NCBI GenBank assembly: GCA_030867875.1
Contig: JAOWCC010000064.1
Coordinates: 33,998,802 to 34,062,801, forward strand
Length of the DNA stretch: 64,000 bases
From: Actinernus sp. WN-2022
Lineage: Eukaryota > Cnidaria > Anthozoa > Actiniaria > Actinernidae
Reading direction: 5' to 3'
The translations under genes and the position numbers were made by a program. The notes under the pieces are model-generated. The model saw only the letters and a list, made by a program, of their open reading frames with translations, was not told the DNA's origin and ran no database searches. Below are positions 49,186 through 62,500 of this stretch, in pieces (the first letter of the stretch is position 1; every line of letters begins with the position of its first letter).

Positions 49186-49369
49186 GTAATCCCGCCTCTT
49201 TCAATAACTTAATGTCTGCTTTAACGCACCCTAGCGTTTTATAGTTTTTCCATTTATTATTGTTAATTTACATGTACGTCATGTAACATTGTACTGACAC
49301 TCCGATTGACAATCCTCTTATTATTTAGAGGGGTAATCGTATTGGAAGATAGATAGATCAGACCAGCAG

Positions 49370-49545
49370 GGGCTAAGCAAACTGGGCAATCCCTTTATGT
49401 AGGACTACACAAATTTTTACCAAAAATACAATTCAATACAATTCAATACAACGATAGACGCAACACGTACAATACAATACAATACAATTTGGTAGCAATT
49501 TGTGTCGTCCTACATGAAGGGATGGCCGCAAACTGTTGCTTTGCT
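49370..49545. mobile_element. MITE with about 35-bp inverted ends and AATAC repeats
   Basis: ATCCCTTTATGTAGGACTAC and its diverged inverse (GTCCTACATGAAGGGATGG). Interior is (AATAC)n-like. Confidence 0.7.
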
Positions 49546-50158
49546 TCGCATGGCGGATTGCCCCTCCCAAGTAGTAGTTGAGTGATGGTGGTGGACTGTG
49601 GCAGGATTACCATGGTTACCTTTTGTGCCGGAGATTGCTGCTCTCCTGGCTTGGCTACCTTAAGGCACCTACCGACCTCCATGTTCTTCTATTGTTTAAT
49701 CAAGAGAGCATAAGTAAGAGAGGGAATCTCCTCAGGCATGTGATTTTCCTTGAATCGCATAGTCCGATGAATTACTGGAAGATTTAGTACTTTTGTTGAT
49801 ATTTTGCTAAGTTATATATAGCGCGCGCGTAGCTACAGTGGTGATTCCACTCTGAATCACCACTCCGTCTCAGCCAATCAGCATCTGATTTTGCAAATGT
49901 ACCGTGCGATTCAGCTTTGGCTATGCGATTCTAATAATAATAATAATAATGGTATTATGCATATTCATCTATCCGCAGGATAATGATATTTGATAATATT
50001 GCTTTATTTATCGATGGTGGCTCTTGACATAAATAAGAGAAATAAATAGATAATTAATAACAGTAACAACTAAAGCACTAATAAAAATAGTTTCAAATTA
50101 CAACTATAATCATTGAGGCTAATCTGCATAGCTTAATTTGAGTGAGAATGAAGTTCTT

Positions 50159-50260
50159 ATGTTTATACAAATTAAATTATGGGGGCGCATGTAGTGGAGG
50201 GGAGAGGGGGTTAGAAATGTTCAGGGGGGTGGGGTTGAGGATAGGGGCGCATATGCGGGC
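50159..50260. repeat. G-rich low-complexity stretch
   Basis: GGGGGCGCATG at both ends with GGAGGGGAGAGGGGGTT between; could form G-quadruplex structures upstream of the candidate first exon. Confidence 0.4.
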
Positions 50261-50522
50261 GCATGTCAACCGCATGGCGCAGGCCTTCAGCTGACTCGTG
50301 ATTGGCTGAAATCGCAGTACAGGAAGCTGAGAGACCCCAACAACTCGTGTTGATTGTCCTTGTAAATACGCTTTAGTTTGTCTTAATTTTTCTTAGAACG
50401 GGTATACCTCATCTTCAAACTGTGGCAGCTCGACCTTGTTTCGCTCCTAGCTGCTTATTTTGTCCGTTCGAAGTCGTAGCGACCCCTTTCGCCGCCAGGG
50501 TCGCGTAATGCTTTGAGGCTGT

Positions 50523-50578
50523 ATGGACGAAACCTCTGCGGAAGGGGAACAAGGGGGGACTTTCAGTCGCTCGAAAAG
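50523..50578 (+). CDS. Candidate first coding exon of the unnamed gene
   Basis: The ATG is followed by an acidic, Gly/Ser-containing opening and ends at AAAAG before GTTTGT. The upstream 250 bp is relatively GC-richer than its surroundings, as expected of a promoter. An open frame continues past the donor to 50843 but is not protein-like. Confidence 0.4.
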
Positions 50579-53500
50579 GTTTGTAGACACGCGTTTTAAT
50601 CTATCTGAAAAACTCTTAACGTACATCATAACTTTACATTACTTTAACGTCGAGTTGATCTTTCTACTCATTTTCTCTGAACGCCATACAGAATTTATGC
50701 AAGCGACTGTGCACGTTATTCGTCGAGCAAACATATTCATTCGCGTCATATCAACTTGCGCCATGTTTGCCCTTATCGCTTTTTATAACACTCTCTGGTA
50801 TCTCCGCTTTTGTTCGTTTAAAGCGATGTCCAGTTGTTCTTGAGCAGTATCGTTGATATCTAATGGTAGTTATACTTCTTTATGTTCTCTCATTTTGCCT
50901 AAGAAACCTCGTAATTTGAAGTTCAATGGCGCTGAATTGAACTGCCTGTGCCGTGGTTAAAATATAAGCTTAATCTCGCGCGACTACTCTCAAGTCTGTT
51001 TTGTATAAAACTTATGGCGTGGGGAAAGTGTGCTGCTGGAGACTGAAGCAATCATTAATCAGCGGTACGTGCTTTCTCACTGCAGTAAGAGATATCACTC
51101 TCTAAAGGTGACGTTTGTAAGCGAAAGCATGGGAAGCGGCTTTAAATTTATTTTAACACGACGCACCAAGAACCTTATTTTGAACTAGAGTCTAGACTCT
51201 AGTGCTGTCTAGAGCCAGACTGTGGTAGTATTTTTTCTATCAGCAGTTTATTCACAGCTAACTCAAAACTGGACTTTATAGCTTTTCTTTTCAACTTTAG
51301 TAAGAGCTTTATTTTGATTGGAATTTCATGTATTTCAACCACATTTCATCTGTCTGGTATGGGTAGAACATAATTATTTCCTTGTGAACTACGAAACTAT
51401 TATCAAATTTCACACCAAAAAAATCATAGGATCAACTGAAATGTTAAACAAAATGTAGGCATGCAATTTCCTTTCTGTTGACCCCAGGTGTGAACCCTGA
51501 TCAACCAATTGCAGAGGCAGTTTGTATAAGCACATTTTACATATATAATATTTCACATTAATTGTGACAAATATGCCATGTTGTTATCATGTGGCTGTTA
51601 TTTTAGAAGGTGCCATGACAAATACTCACGTTTTGCATTGAGCATATTTCGATTGCTTTGGTTTTGCATTTGCTCAGTTTTCCTATATTGGCTGTGGAAA
51701 ATTTGTTGTGATTATCAGCCAATCAATTGCTAAACTAAAACCAAACCTGTTTTGGTCCATCGATCATCACGCCATTTACTTTTCCTCGTGATTGGTTCAA
51801 GTAAACCCAATCGTGAATTACTTCAGTTCTTGATTGGCTCATTGTGTTTTTACTTGCTCCCGTGATTGGTTCTGTGATTACTTTGGTTTGGGTTTTACAA
51901 CACTCAATTGAAAATTGGTCTAACTCAGCCAATAAGAACAGTTTAATAAGGAAGGGTTGCTGTGGAGCCAACATATAAATGTATCAACAAGTCTGCTTTG
52001 AATATGTCCTTGGTGGCAGAAGCCTGGGAAACCAGACGACTCTTACCGCTCCCCACTCGCGAAAGAGACGTCTGGGCAACAAGGCAGAAAATTCCATACT
52101 GATGACTTAGCAGATAGCCGTTTCACGATGCATAAATTAGTTGCAATTCTCAGAAGCCGAATGCGAACAACAAGAGTTCTTTTTAAGAAATATAACTACC
52201 GAGTATTACAAATACAACAGGAGTCTCCTGTGAGACTACCGTATTTTATCACGTACAAGCCACACCTCACGTATAAGCCGCAGCCCTAACTTCAGCCTGA
52301 TAAACAGAAGCTTGTTTTTCACAAAAGGTTTAAGGAAAAACCTCGTGTATAAGCTGCACCACAAAATTCAGTAAGAGTAGGCTTGGTTCGAATTCATAAA
52401 TGCCCGTAATTGAAGCAAACCTTCTTCATAAGAGATCGTCATATCACAACAACAAATTGGTTACAACTTTCCTTGTCCTTTCTTGTGTATATTTTAACCT
52501 GCTGTCTTTAAATCACTTCAGAATTCTTCTGCTGTTGTTCCCCCATTAACCACCAACATATTTAAGGAACTTCATTCCTTTAAACGCACAAGAAAGTAAG
52601 ATTTTCTGGCGAAACTATATGAGCATGTGTCTTAGTCTGTGGTCTGCCATCTTGGATTTTCAAGGAGGCCTGGGGCAAGAGTTTTCTGGAATGTCCGATC
52701 GAGCGTGAGCTCCGAAGTTGAACATGAACTCAATGAGAATTATACTTTATTTGAAAATTTGAAGGCTTCCAAGACCAATTATGGCCTTTAACAACGGAAC
52801 CATTCGAGGAGTTAGCAGAGAAGATGACATGCAACTATGCAACTGGACAGCTAGTTTTCTTTGGAAATCGAAGGAGAGGAGTTTGAGTAGAAATCTTGCT
52901 GACACTCGTGTTCTGTGAATTGAATGTGCCATTTCTATTGTTCATATGGCTTTGTTTACGGTCATTGCAAAAAAAGTTTTCTGAAAACACTCACATATAA
53001 GCTGCACCCCCAACTTTGTGGCAATTTTTTGTTACTTTCAAAATCTGAAAGTCAAAAAAGGTGCGGCTTATACGTGATAAAATACCGTAGCCTGAATTTC
53101 AGCCATCTCCTCCGGTTCGTTCCTCCCGAGAGAGACGTCTGAATCCAATAGCCGATAATGCCATCCAGTGACGTCACTACCAGAAAACCTGGTAGTGTTC
53201 TTTGATTGGTTCATATTCTATAATTTTGCATAATGATCAGCCGAGAAGACAGCAGGATCCACTTTGGACTCTCGATTGTTGATCGTTGAGTTTCAGTGGA
53301 GTGATTGTCTTTGGCAAAGACCTTGAATTTTTAAGGAAAACATCTGGAAATGGATTGAAAGTGTCCTGCACAATAACCGGCCGACTAACCTGTAAACATG
53401 TACATTTTATCTTGTTGCGTCCTCGGGGTTGTTGATAATCGATTATTTGTTCACACTCACAGTGGTCAAGAATGTTGCTACTCTCTTCCAGGAACTGTTC

Positions 53501-56500
53501 TTTCCTGTAAAGTCTTCGTATTTCTTCGAAAATTCACCATTATCCTTTCATGTTTTTCTGACTTTTCTGATGCATTATTTACATAGATAATATTAGACTT
53601 GCTCCAAGTCGAACTTGCTGAGTCACTGGGTAACCGATTACTGGGTCAAAAATCGAGCGTGAGAATCGAAGGGGGCTAAGAAGGACTTTGAGAAAGTCTA
53701 AGGTAATATCAGAAGTCATGATGGTAATATCTCGTAGCTGTGTCGATTCGAACGGCAGATTGCGAGACATGTAGAAAAGATTAACAGAAAGACAAATATC
53801 AACTGTACTTTGCCTCCAAATATAATATAACAATTTGTTGCTTCGAAAAGGTTTTGACAACATAAGAGGCACTTGAGAAGCAAATGGGATGGAGATATAT
53901 ATAGGTAGGGCTTTTATTTTGGCCGGCATAATCTCAAATAATTTCTCAAGGCGAGCGATGGCTTTGTTTTTGTGACCCACAAACTCTTACTACCGCCGTG
54001 ACAGTTTTATGTGCATAAATTAAATTGTTAATCCGCCTTGACGTCACTGGACGGCATTATCGGCTATTGGATTCAGACGTCTCTCGGGAGGAACGAACCA
54101 GAGGAGACGGCTGAAATTCAGGCTACTGTGAGACTATAAACTCTGAATTTCTAACGAGACCTGAAATAACCATGGGGCTGATCAAAGCCAGGTCCTGGCT
54201 AATCCACAGATCGAATTAGAATGTAGGATGTTGGTTTTTGCGGAGGGAGGAAAACTCTCGGAGCAAGGGCGAGATACCAACAAACTCTATACTCACATAT
54301 GGTGCCGCGTCTGGGAATCAAGTCTGGGCTACATAGGTGAGAGGCGAAGCACTTAACCACTGTGTCACCCAGGCTCCCCTCCACTGTACTCAGGCCTGTG
54401 TTAAGATAGGTTGAGTTTTTTTTATACTCCTTCTCATCTCTCTTCCCATCGCAGGAAACCCTGTTTTGCATCTTTTTCTTTTAAATGGAAGAGGCTGTAT
54501 TGTATATATGTTTTGATGCCTGTGTGATGTGACCATTACTTTGTTTTTAGGGGAATTAATTATTCCATCCGATCACATCTTACTTGTAACTAAGATTACG
54601 TTTGAGTGGTGTAATAGGTCTGGGTCAGAGTTAATGAGATGCAAACGTGATTGGTAAACACACTGTTCCAGTGAAAGAGAAGCGAATATTCAAGATTATA
54701 CTACCCTCAATGTGGTTTTCATACCTCTCTGTGTGTCTATCTCGCATCCTTGGTAAACTCCTGACTGAAAGTTATTCAATTTCAATGTGAATTTGAATAA
54801 TACATGTATGAGTGCTTTAATTTCTAAATTTAGACAAGTTCTAAATCACCTATTAATTAATTTGAGACCTGGTATTGCTTTACTGCATGGTCTACCATGC
54901 ACTAGGATATAGGCAACGGCATGAACTTGTAGCTGTGAAGATGCTCAAGCCATTTGTTGCACAAAATGCACTGCCATGTGCAAACCACGTATGGTACATA
55001 TGTATTCATTCATTCATTGGAGGGTTAGAAAATAAATAAACCCCTTTCTGGCTTACTGGTATATCGGCTGATAATGCCCTTGGCTTAGAGACGGTCCTCA
55101 ACTGTTCTTTTTGCAAACAACATCTCATGATCAGCCGTGGACATTATATACCAATCGCCAAAATGAGTTTAGTTACTAAAGTAATATACAATACAATATA
55201 CAAGTCTTAATAATATGACCCAACCGTGATGCTTAGCGGCCTTCTGTTTATTTCCACTTCATGAAACTATCAAACTAAAGAGGAAAACTACAAATTAAGA
55301 AACTTTCCTAAAACAGATTTAAATTGAAACAAAACAACAGGACTAACAAATATTTCAAAAGATTGGAAGACAACTCGTACAAAACCAACTTTAAAACTGT
55401 GACAAAATGGCCACAAAAGTGAGCAGAGCATGATGTTGGTCTATATTCTTTAGGTACAGTATATAAATTTTTATCATGTACAGTATAAGCCACAGGTTTT
55501 TTGACCTTTCAGATTTTTAAAGTAAAAAAATTGCGTCAAAGTTGGGGTGCAGCTTATATGTGGGTGTTTTCAGAAACCTTTTTGTAATGACTGTAAATAA
55601 AGCCATAAACGATAGTAATGGCACATCAACAGAGCACTATTGTTGGCAAGTTTTTCTACTCAAGCTCCTTTTCTTTGCTTTCCAAAGAAAACTGGCTGGC
55701 CCTTGTTAGTCATCTTCTCTTGGTAATACCTCGTATGGTTCCCATAACTGGCCTTGGAAGCCCACCTATTTTCAGTAAAGTAGCCCACCTATTTTTAAAA
55801 CCAAGTTTATGGTTATTGGAGGAAGACAAAGACTTTGTCACTTAAATGCTCTAGACTTGTTAATTGGTTAGAATACTATTGATCAAGTTGATCTATTTAA
55901 ATACCTAGGCATTATATGAGAATGTGTCTTGGTCTGACCATATCGACAACATACAAGCTAAAGTAGCCAAGAGGCTAGGCATGCTTAAAGGGGCATGGTC
56001 ATCAGCTGCGCATGTGCAGATTTTGGGCAATTTAATGATTTGCAAAATGCTTGGAGTTGTTTAGTTTGCCGATGCATGTCGCAGAACAACAACACCCCAT
56101 GTAAATCACCTTTGGGTGACTTGGGCCTCCTCTCAAAATATCTATATTATTGTTATTATTATCATTATCATCATTATTATTATTTAACAATTATTCACTG
56201 AAGTAATATTTACAGAGACAAATTAAGTCACTTAGACCATATTTAATAGAGTGGAATGGTTAGGAAACCCGGCAAACTTCAAAAGGGCTAACAAAGGCGC
56301 TGCGATTTAGGTTGGAAGGGGTAAGACAAAAGATTGTGCACGATCATAGTTCATTAGCGTTCCCTGAACGACTGAACTCTCGTTTCTATTGGCTGATTGA
56401 TTAACATGTTGGAATTTCTATTGTGTTTTGTGCACGGTAGTGGTTGAAAAAAGCTAACAAAGACATATAACAAAGAAGGTCCCTGAGTTTCCTAACCATT

Positions 56501-59500
56501 CCACTCTATTAACTATGCTTAGACTGAAGTGAATAATCAGTTGTATTGTTTTAGTATAATGTCATCAATGAATATCAGAGAAATTAAAACTAGACACTAA
56601 TAGTCTGACTTCTGACCCTTTTGTAAGTTATAAAAGTTTAACAAAATTGCAAATTAAGTTTAACAACAGCCAAGGATTTTTTTAACAATTAATGAGTTGA
56701 TGATAGTTAAACTATAGACCCTTTTAATAAGTGGTTGGAATACCATTATAGCGATGTCAATCGCAGAAAAGCAACGAATCGCGAATGATTTCTTGAATAA
56801 AAGATAACAATATAATTTGGACTTTGCAAGATACGACAGAGGTGCTGGTAACTACATTTTAAAACAGACATGCAAGTCCTGATACACGAGAAGTACGCAG
56901 ATGACGTCATTAATGATAGTCAGACTTATTAAAAGGGTGTATAAAGTTACATGTACACAGCGCATGCACCCTGTCCTAATACCCATGCACTTAAAATTAA
57001 TGTTTCTAACTATAAATTAATCAATGTAGTGTGAGTCTTGAAAGGAAAGGAGAACCTTTAGTTAACACTTAATTTTACATGGGATTTGAACTTCTCTTTT
57101 GACACAGGCTATTGCACATATTTTGAATAATCATGCAAGCAGCTGTGTTATGAACATTTCACTTTCAAGTTATATGTAAAATAGTTTAAAAGAAAAGTTC
57201 ACTTTCAACTAACAAAATGCTAAGTATGTCATACATGTATGTACATATAAAATCAGTATGCTTATAAGGTTCGATTTATATAATTTAGCCTAATCTGATT
57301 AATTATATTGTCTCTATTAATAGTAATAACATTACTGAGAACATTAGAAACATGAAATACATTCTTATCCCATCTCAAATTATTGATATAATTTGATTAC
57401 ATAGTGCACTGCTCACTGCTCTAGCAAAATAAAATGTTTATATTACATTAGACCTAGAGTCAGGAGGAAGTTCAATATGAATCACACAAATAGTTGAGTC
57501 CTGAGATGTTTCACTTTCAGCCTAGTTGATATGAATTTCCAAAGTTTCAGTTGTCTAACTTATGATACATCAATTAAGAAGTGTTATGAAAGTCTTTGTG
57601 AATATACATAAGTATGAGAAACTGAAATCAGTCTTGAACAGCAACCAGTCCTTTCTCTGAGGCATAACTATAAGTTAGACCAAAGCTTGCAGCATTGAGA
57701 AGCTTCTGAAATTTGCACTCAAGATCTCAGGCAAGGCTAATAATATTTAAAGTATATTATAAGTTACCATAATTTTGATAGGACTGAGCTGGTTATACAT
57801 GTGGTTTGATGTTGTGTTAAATCTTTGATCATTCTAAGTGTAACAAGTGAAGGGGTCTGCTAAAACTGATAGTGATGATTTGGAACTCTTGATAGCCAAC
57901 TTCACTTTTTGATTAAGAAAACCCGTAATTTCTAATCTAGAATGATTGTTAGGATATCACTTGAAATCTCAAATAAATGAAAGAAGAAAGAAATTAAGCA
58001 AGCCATCTAGTCATTTCTACAGTGAAAAGAGTTGTTATTGTTTTGCTATTCTAATAGGTGGTTGGGGGGAGGGGAGAGGTTTAGAAAAACAAAATTGTCG
58101 CACGTGTGCTCAATCGTTGTATATGGGGCGGGAAATTGGTAACCATTTACAGACTGAATCTCAAAACGGACTTCCGCTAGCCGCCAAGCTGGAGAGAGAG
58201 ATACTTGTTGGAAAGACAGTGTAATATTTGGAAAGAGCGACTCTGTGAAAAGGGCTGTTGGACATCATTAAGTCGCCGACTTAACTCATGGTTGAACGAA
58301 GAACTGTTCGACTAAAAGGCAGTTTGTTATCGCTGGAGATTTACATAGAGTTGCGTCTTCAGGTGAAGCAAACTGTGAATATTTTGGAGCTAAAAAGGCC
58401 ATTTTGGTAAGTTTCATGGTCTGAGCTTTCCAAAGATAGTAATGTCGGGCCTGGTTTGTGCTTCACCTGGAGACTTATAAAAGATTCTTAAGACGAAACC
58501 GTATAGAGTTTCCGTTTAAAAATGTTAGCTGTGTACCCACAATTCCTTTCGACCCATGTTAAGTTGAGTCTCGGGTCTAATCCTTGTAATGCCTTTCAAT
58601 GATCGGCATTTTCACATACACGAACTTCGTAAAATTCGACTTCATTCGGCGTGAAAAAACCTTCAAGTGATGTATTATGTCTGTTTAAGTGTCTCGTTGT
58701 TTATTGGGTGACACAGTGGGTAATTGCTTCGCCTCTCACCTCTATGGCCCAGGTTCGATCCCGGGATGGGGTGCCATATGTGAGTTGAGTTTGTTGGTAT
58801 CTCACCCTTGCTCCAAGGGTTTTTCTCCTGGTCCTCCAGTTTTCCTCCCTCAATCAATCTGTGGTTTAGCAGGGTCCTGGCTTTGATCAGCCCCTATGGT
58901 TGTTTCAGGTCCCGATAGAAATTCAGAAATGTTTGGTATGTACAAATGTACCTTTATATGTTTTAGAGGGTACCCTTAGCATTAATTTGAGGATGCACCC
59001 ATGCCCAGGCAGAAAGCTTCTGCAGTGTTGAAATGATGTTATAAATACATTTCTGAACCTGTGGTAGTAAGCTGTGATTCCCATATCAAAGTGACTGGGA
59101 TACTCAGGAAGTTTTAAAAGGAACCTCTAAAAGGTACCAGAATCTTGTTTGCAAGACCAGGTAGCCATTCTCACTTCAAAGAAAATTAGTGCTGCCTTCA
59201 CTGGCATTAAAATGATATCCTCTTTAATTCCCTTTCAGGATTCCAGCCAAAAGGAAGTCCCAGTGTAATCTTGGTTCCGAACACAAAGTGGAGGAGAAAA
59301 AGTATGTCCGCTTTAGTCTAATGATGCTAGAGATCATTGAAGTCTTTCTCATGCGTTGAAAGGTTTTCTACATGCTTTGTTTATCAATGAGAAAATTTAA
59401 GGGTTCAAACTTCATGGTTTCTGGCACATTTTGGGGCTTTTAAGATAACGTAGCTACGTGCAGTCCAAAACGGAATCACCAACTTTCAAATTAGTACTTT

Positions 59501-62500
59501 CAAATTAGTATGACAGCTCACAGAAGTTGTCAACATTTGCTGAGGTCATGCCACAAGTTAACACAGAACCAATCACAGGAGCAAGAAAGACACAATGAGC
59601 CAATCACAAACTGAAGTAATTCATGATTGGATTTACTCAAACCAATCATGAGGAAATGTAAATGCAATCGTGGATGGCGTGATGGACCAAAACATCTTTG
59701 GTTTTAGTTTAGCACTCTATTGGCTGATAATCACAAAACATTTTCCACAGCCAATAGGAAAACTGAGCAAATGCAAAACAAAAGCAATCACAGATCGCTT
59801 TCAACACTCAATCGAAATCCACTCTACTATAGTAAACCATAGAATGCAGGTCACACTGAGAATTTTGATCAGCCATTTTAAAACTATAGTTAAGTGGGTG
59901 CTGTGTCATGGTTTTGAAATCAATGTTCAATTGGTGGCTGTCAATTGGCTTCGAACAGTTAAAAGTTCCCTCCCATAATGTGTGACTGAAAGGATATGTA
60001 ATATTTTCCTTGAATGCTATATTTGGACATTTACTTTGATTTCATCCATCCCACACATGTGCTAGGGTCGTCAGTTTATATGAAAATCACTGAAAATAAT
60101 TTTGTTCTGGCCCGGAATATAAAGGTGTGTTAGGGTTAGCACAGCTACTTTAACTATGGTTAACTTTGTCTAGTGTGACCTCAGCCATTGACACGCACAT
60201 TACTTATTTAGCCTTATAACCTGGGCCCGGTTCCTGAAAGCCAGATTAGTGCTAATCCAGAGTTAATTACCTTGACAACTAATATGTTTTGTTGAGAGTT
60301 AATCCAGGATTAGCGCTAATCGTGCTTTCAGGAACCTGGCCCTGCTATATAGTATGGCTTGAGTGTGCAAAGAGTCAACTTCATTAAATATAATAATAAT
60401 GGAATTAATCATGTCCACGAGGTGGCTCTTCATCCACTGATGGGCCTACGTTTTAATGTCCTTATCCAAGAAAACATGAAGATCTAACCATTTGCAGCTT
60501 GAGAAGGAAATAATCAATTGTTTCACAAAGGCAGCACCTTCTACTCGGTTATTTTAAGACCCGAGTGTTGGTCCGGCTGGGTGTTGAACCCTTGACCTCT
60601 CACACAACAGATCAGAGCTAACCAGGAGGATGTTTTATCTTATTTTAGGTATTTGTACTAGTCCTTATTGCAGGAATTTTGAAATAATTTTTCGTTTAGG
60701 TTTTATGACCTGGTTTGTATCAAAACTACTTTTTCCAATTTGAAAGGGTATAAAATCTGTAATATGAAACATATCAAAAATCCAGACACAGTATTTTAGG
60801 CAATTTAGTTGGGATTCGAAAGGGATAATGAAAATTTGTTTTTATGAAGCCTCAAGGGCTGAACTTCTTCTGACAGATGGAGTCATTTCGCATTGAAAAA
60901 TGTACAACATCTATGCTTTTAACTTTTGATCAAAGCAGATTAAATACATACTTTCTTCCATTCAATACCTTTAAAATGTTACATAGTACAGTGCCGCTCG
61001 AAAGTAAGTGTGCAGACACACAGGCAAATCCGCGGGCAAATCTGCGGGCAGTCCGCTTTGGGCAGTCCGCAGGCAGACTTCGGGCAATACACCTAACGAG
61101 TTTCGTGTTCGATTACCCGTATAAAAGTTACCGAGTTTTTAATTAATACGTACGTTGTTTCTTTGCGAAAGCATTTTTATTTTAAAGCGAAGAAGCCAGA
61201 CATTGGCGTTCGTGTTTGTAAACTGACTATTGAAAATAAAAATACTCGCGACTAGACTGCTGACACAAGTTTATTCTTGTGTCTCTTCGAGAGTTGTGTT
61301 CTATTTTTGAACACCGCCGTTCGTGTTTGTAAACTGAGTAAGGCAAGCGCCGCTTTAAATGAAAATACTCACGACTATTAAGACTCGCTCATACGCGGCA
61401 AAAGTTTACTCTTGTCTCACTTCAAGAGTTGTGTTCTATTTTCGAACACCGCCGTTCGTGTTTGTAAACTAATGCCGCTTTAAATGAAAAGACTCACGAC
61501 TATAGACTCGCTCATACGCGGCAAAACATTCTTCTCACTTCAAGAGTTGTGTTCTATTTTTGAACACTGCCGTTCGTGTTTGTAAACTGACTAAGGCCGC
61601 TTTAAATGAAAATACTCACAACTATAGACTCGCTCATACGCGGCAAAACATTCTCTCACTTGAAAAACCATTGTGTTTGGCTTGTGGCCAAGATCATCAC
61701 AACGCCATGGAGATGCCGAAGTGTTTCACGATAACTCAAGTGGAAATTTTTAACACACCAAACCTAGCAAGAAAATATTTCAGTGTTGTTATTTTTCTCG
61801 GCCTACCAAATTCTTTTCTAATTTTCTATTTATTACCGAATTATATTTGGATTCTCGATCTCGCGCGGTAAACATGTGAACGCAAACTTACATTTATAAG
61901 ACTACAGTTTCTTCGGTTCATGTTTATTTCTTCAGTTACAATATTGTTTTCTTCAGTTACAATGTTGTGAACAACCATATTCAAGTAAAACTTGAATATG
62001 GGCAGTCTGCCTGAATCTTGCCCACGGACTGCCTGAAGTCTGCCCACGGACTGCCCGCGGGCGTCTGCACACTTACTTTCGAGCTGCACTGTATGTCTAT
62101 GTCTATTTCAGTGTTGTTATTTTTCTCGGCCTAGCAAATTCTTTTCTAATTTTCTATTTATTACCGAATTATATTTGGATTCTCGATCTCGCGCGGTAAA
62201 CATGTGAACGCAAACTTACATTTATAAGACTACAGTTTCTTCGGTTCATGTTTATTTCTTCAGTTACAATATTGTTTTCTTCAGTTACAATGTTGTGAAC
62301 AACCATATTCAAGTAAAACTTGAATATGGGCAGTCTGCCTGAATCTTGCCCGCGGACTGCCTGAAGTCTGCCCACGGACTGCCCGCGGGCGTCTGCACAC
62401 TTACTTTCGAGCTGCACTGTATGTCTATGTGGCTTTAATTTTAGCATTACAAGAGTCTTTTTCTGAAATAACACGGAACCTTTAACCTTTATTGAGACCT

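Larger units (their letters stand above)
48570..49360 (+). pseudogene. LINE fossil with two TAGCC-family insertions
   Basis: The plus strand reads RAARWALS, then MLKDLGWRSLEQRRADSRLT, LLFKITNGLVAINPADKL, then FIRETFLLSKNNIITQWNSI with PPDIFTKTCN. After the second insertion it resumes ASFNNLMSALTHPSVL and stops at 49244. This is the C-terminus of a CR1/L2-like reverse transcriptase. One in-frame TGA replaces an Arg codon. A GATAGATAGAT tail near 49345 marks the 3' end. Removing the insertions and one copy of each target duplication restores a continuous C-terminal order. Confidence 0.87.
60989..62419. mobile_element. Tc1/mariner-like non-autonomous element with duplicated right end
   Basis: Ends CAGTGCCGCTCGAAAGTAAG and its inverse (CTTACTTTCGAGCTGCACTG), each bordered by TA. 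The right 316 bp is present twice in tandem (61776-62091 and 62104-62419), each with its own terminal repeat. A 110-130-bp tandem unit with GCCGTTCGTGTTTGTAAACT occurs four times in 61200-61660. Confidence 0.82.

Noticed and set aside
52924..53142. Short plus-strand frame with repeated aromatic residues
   Set aside because: It lies across the mariner-type terminal repeat; no conserved motif.
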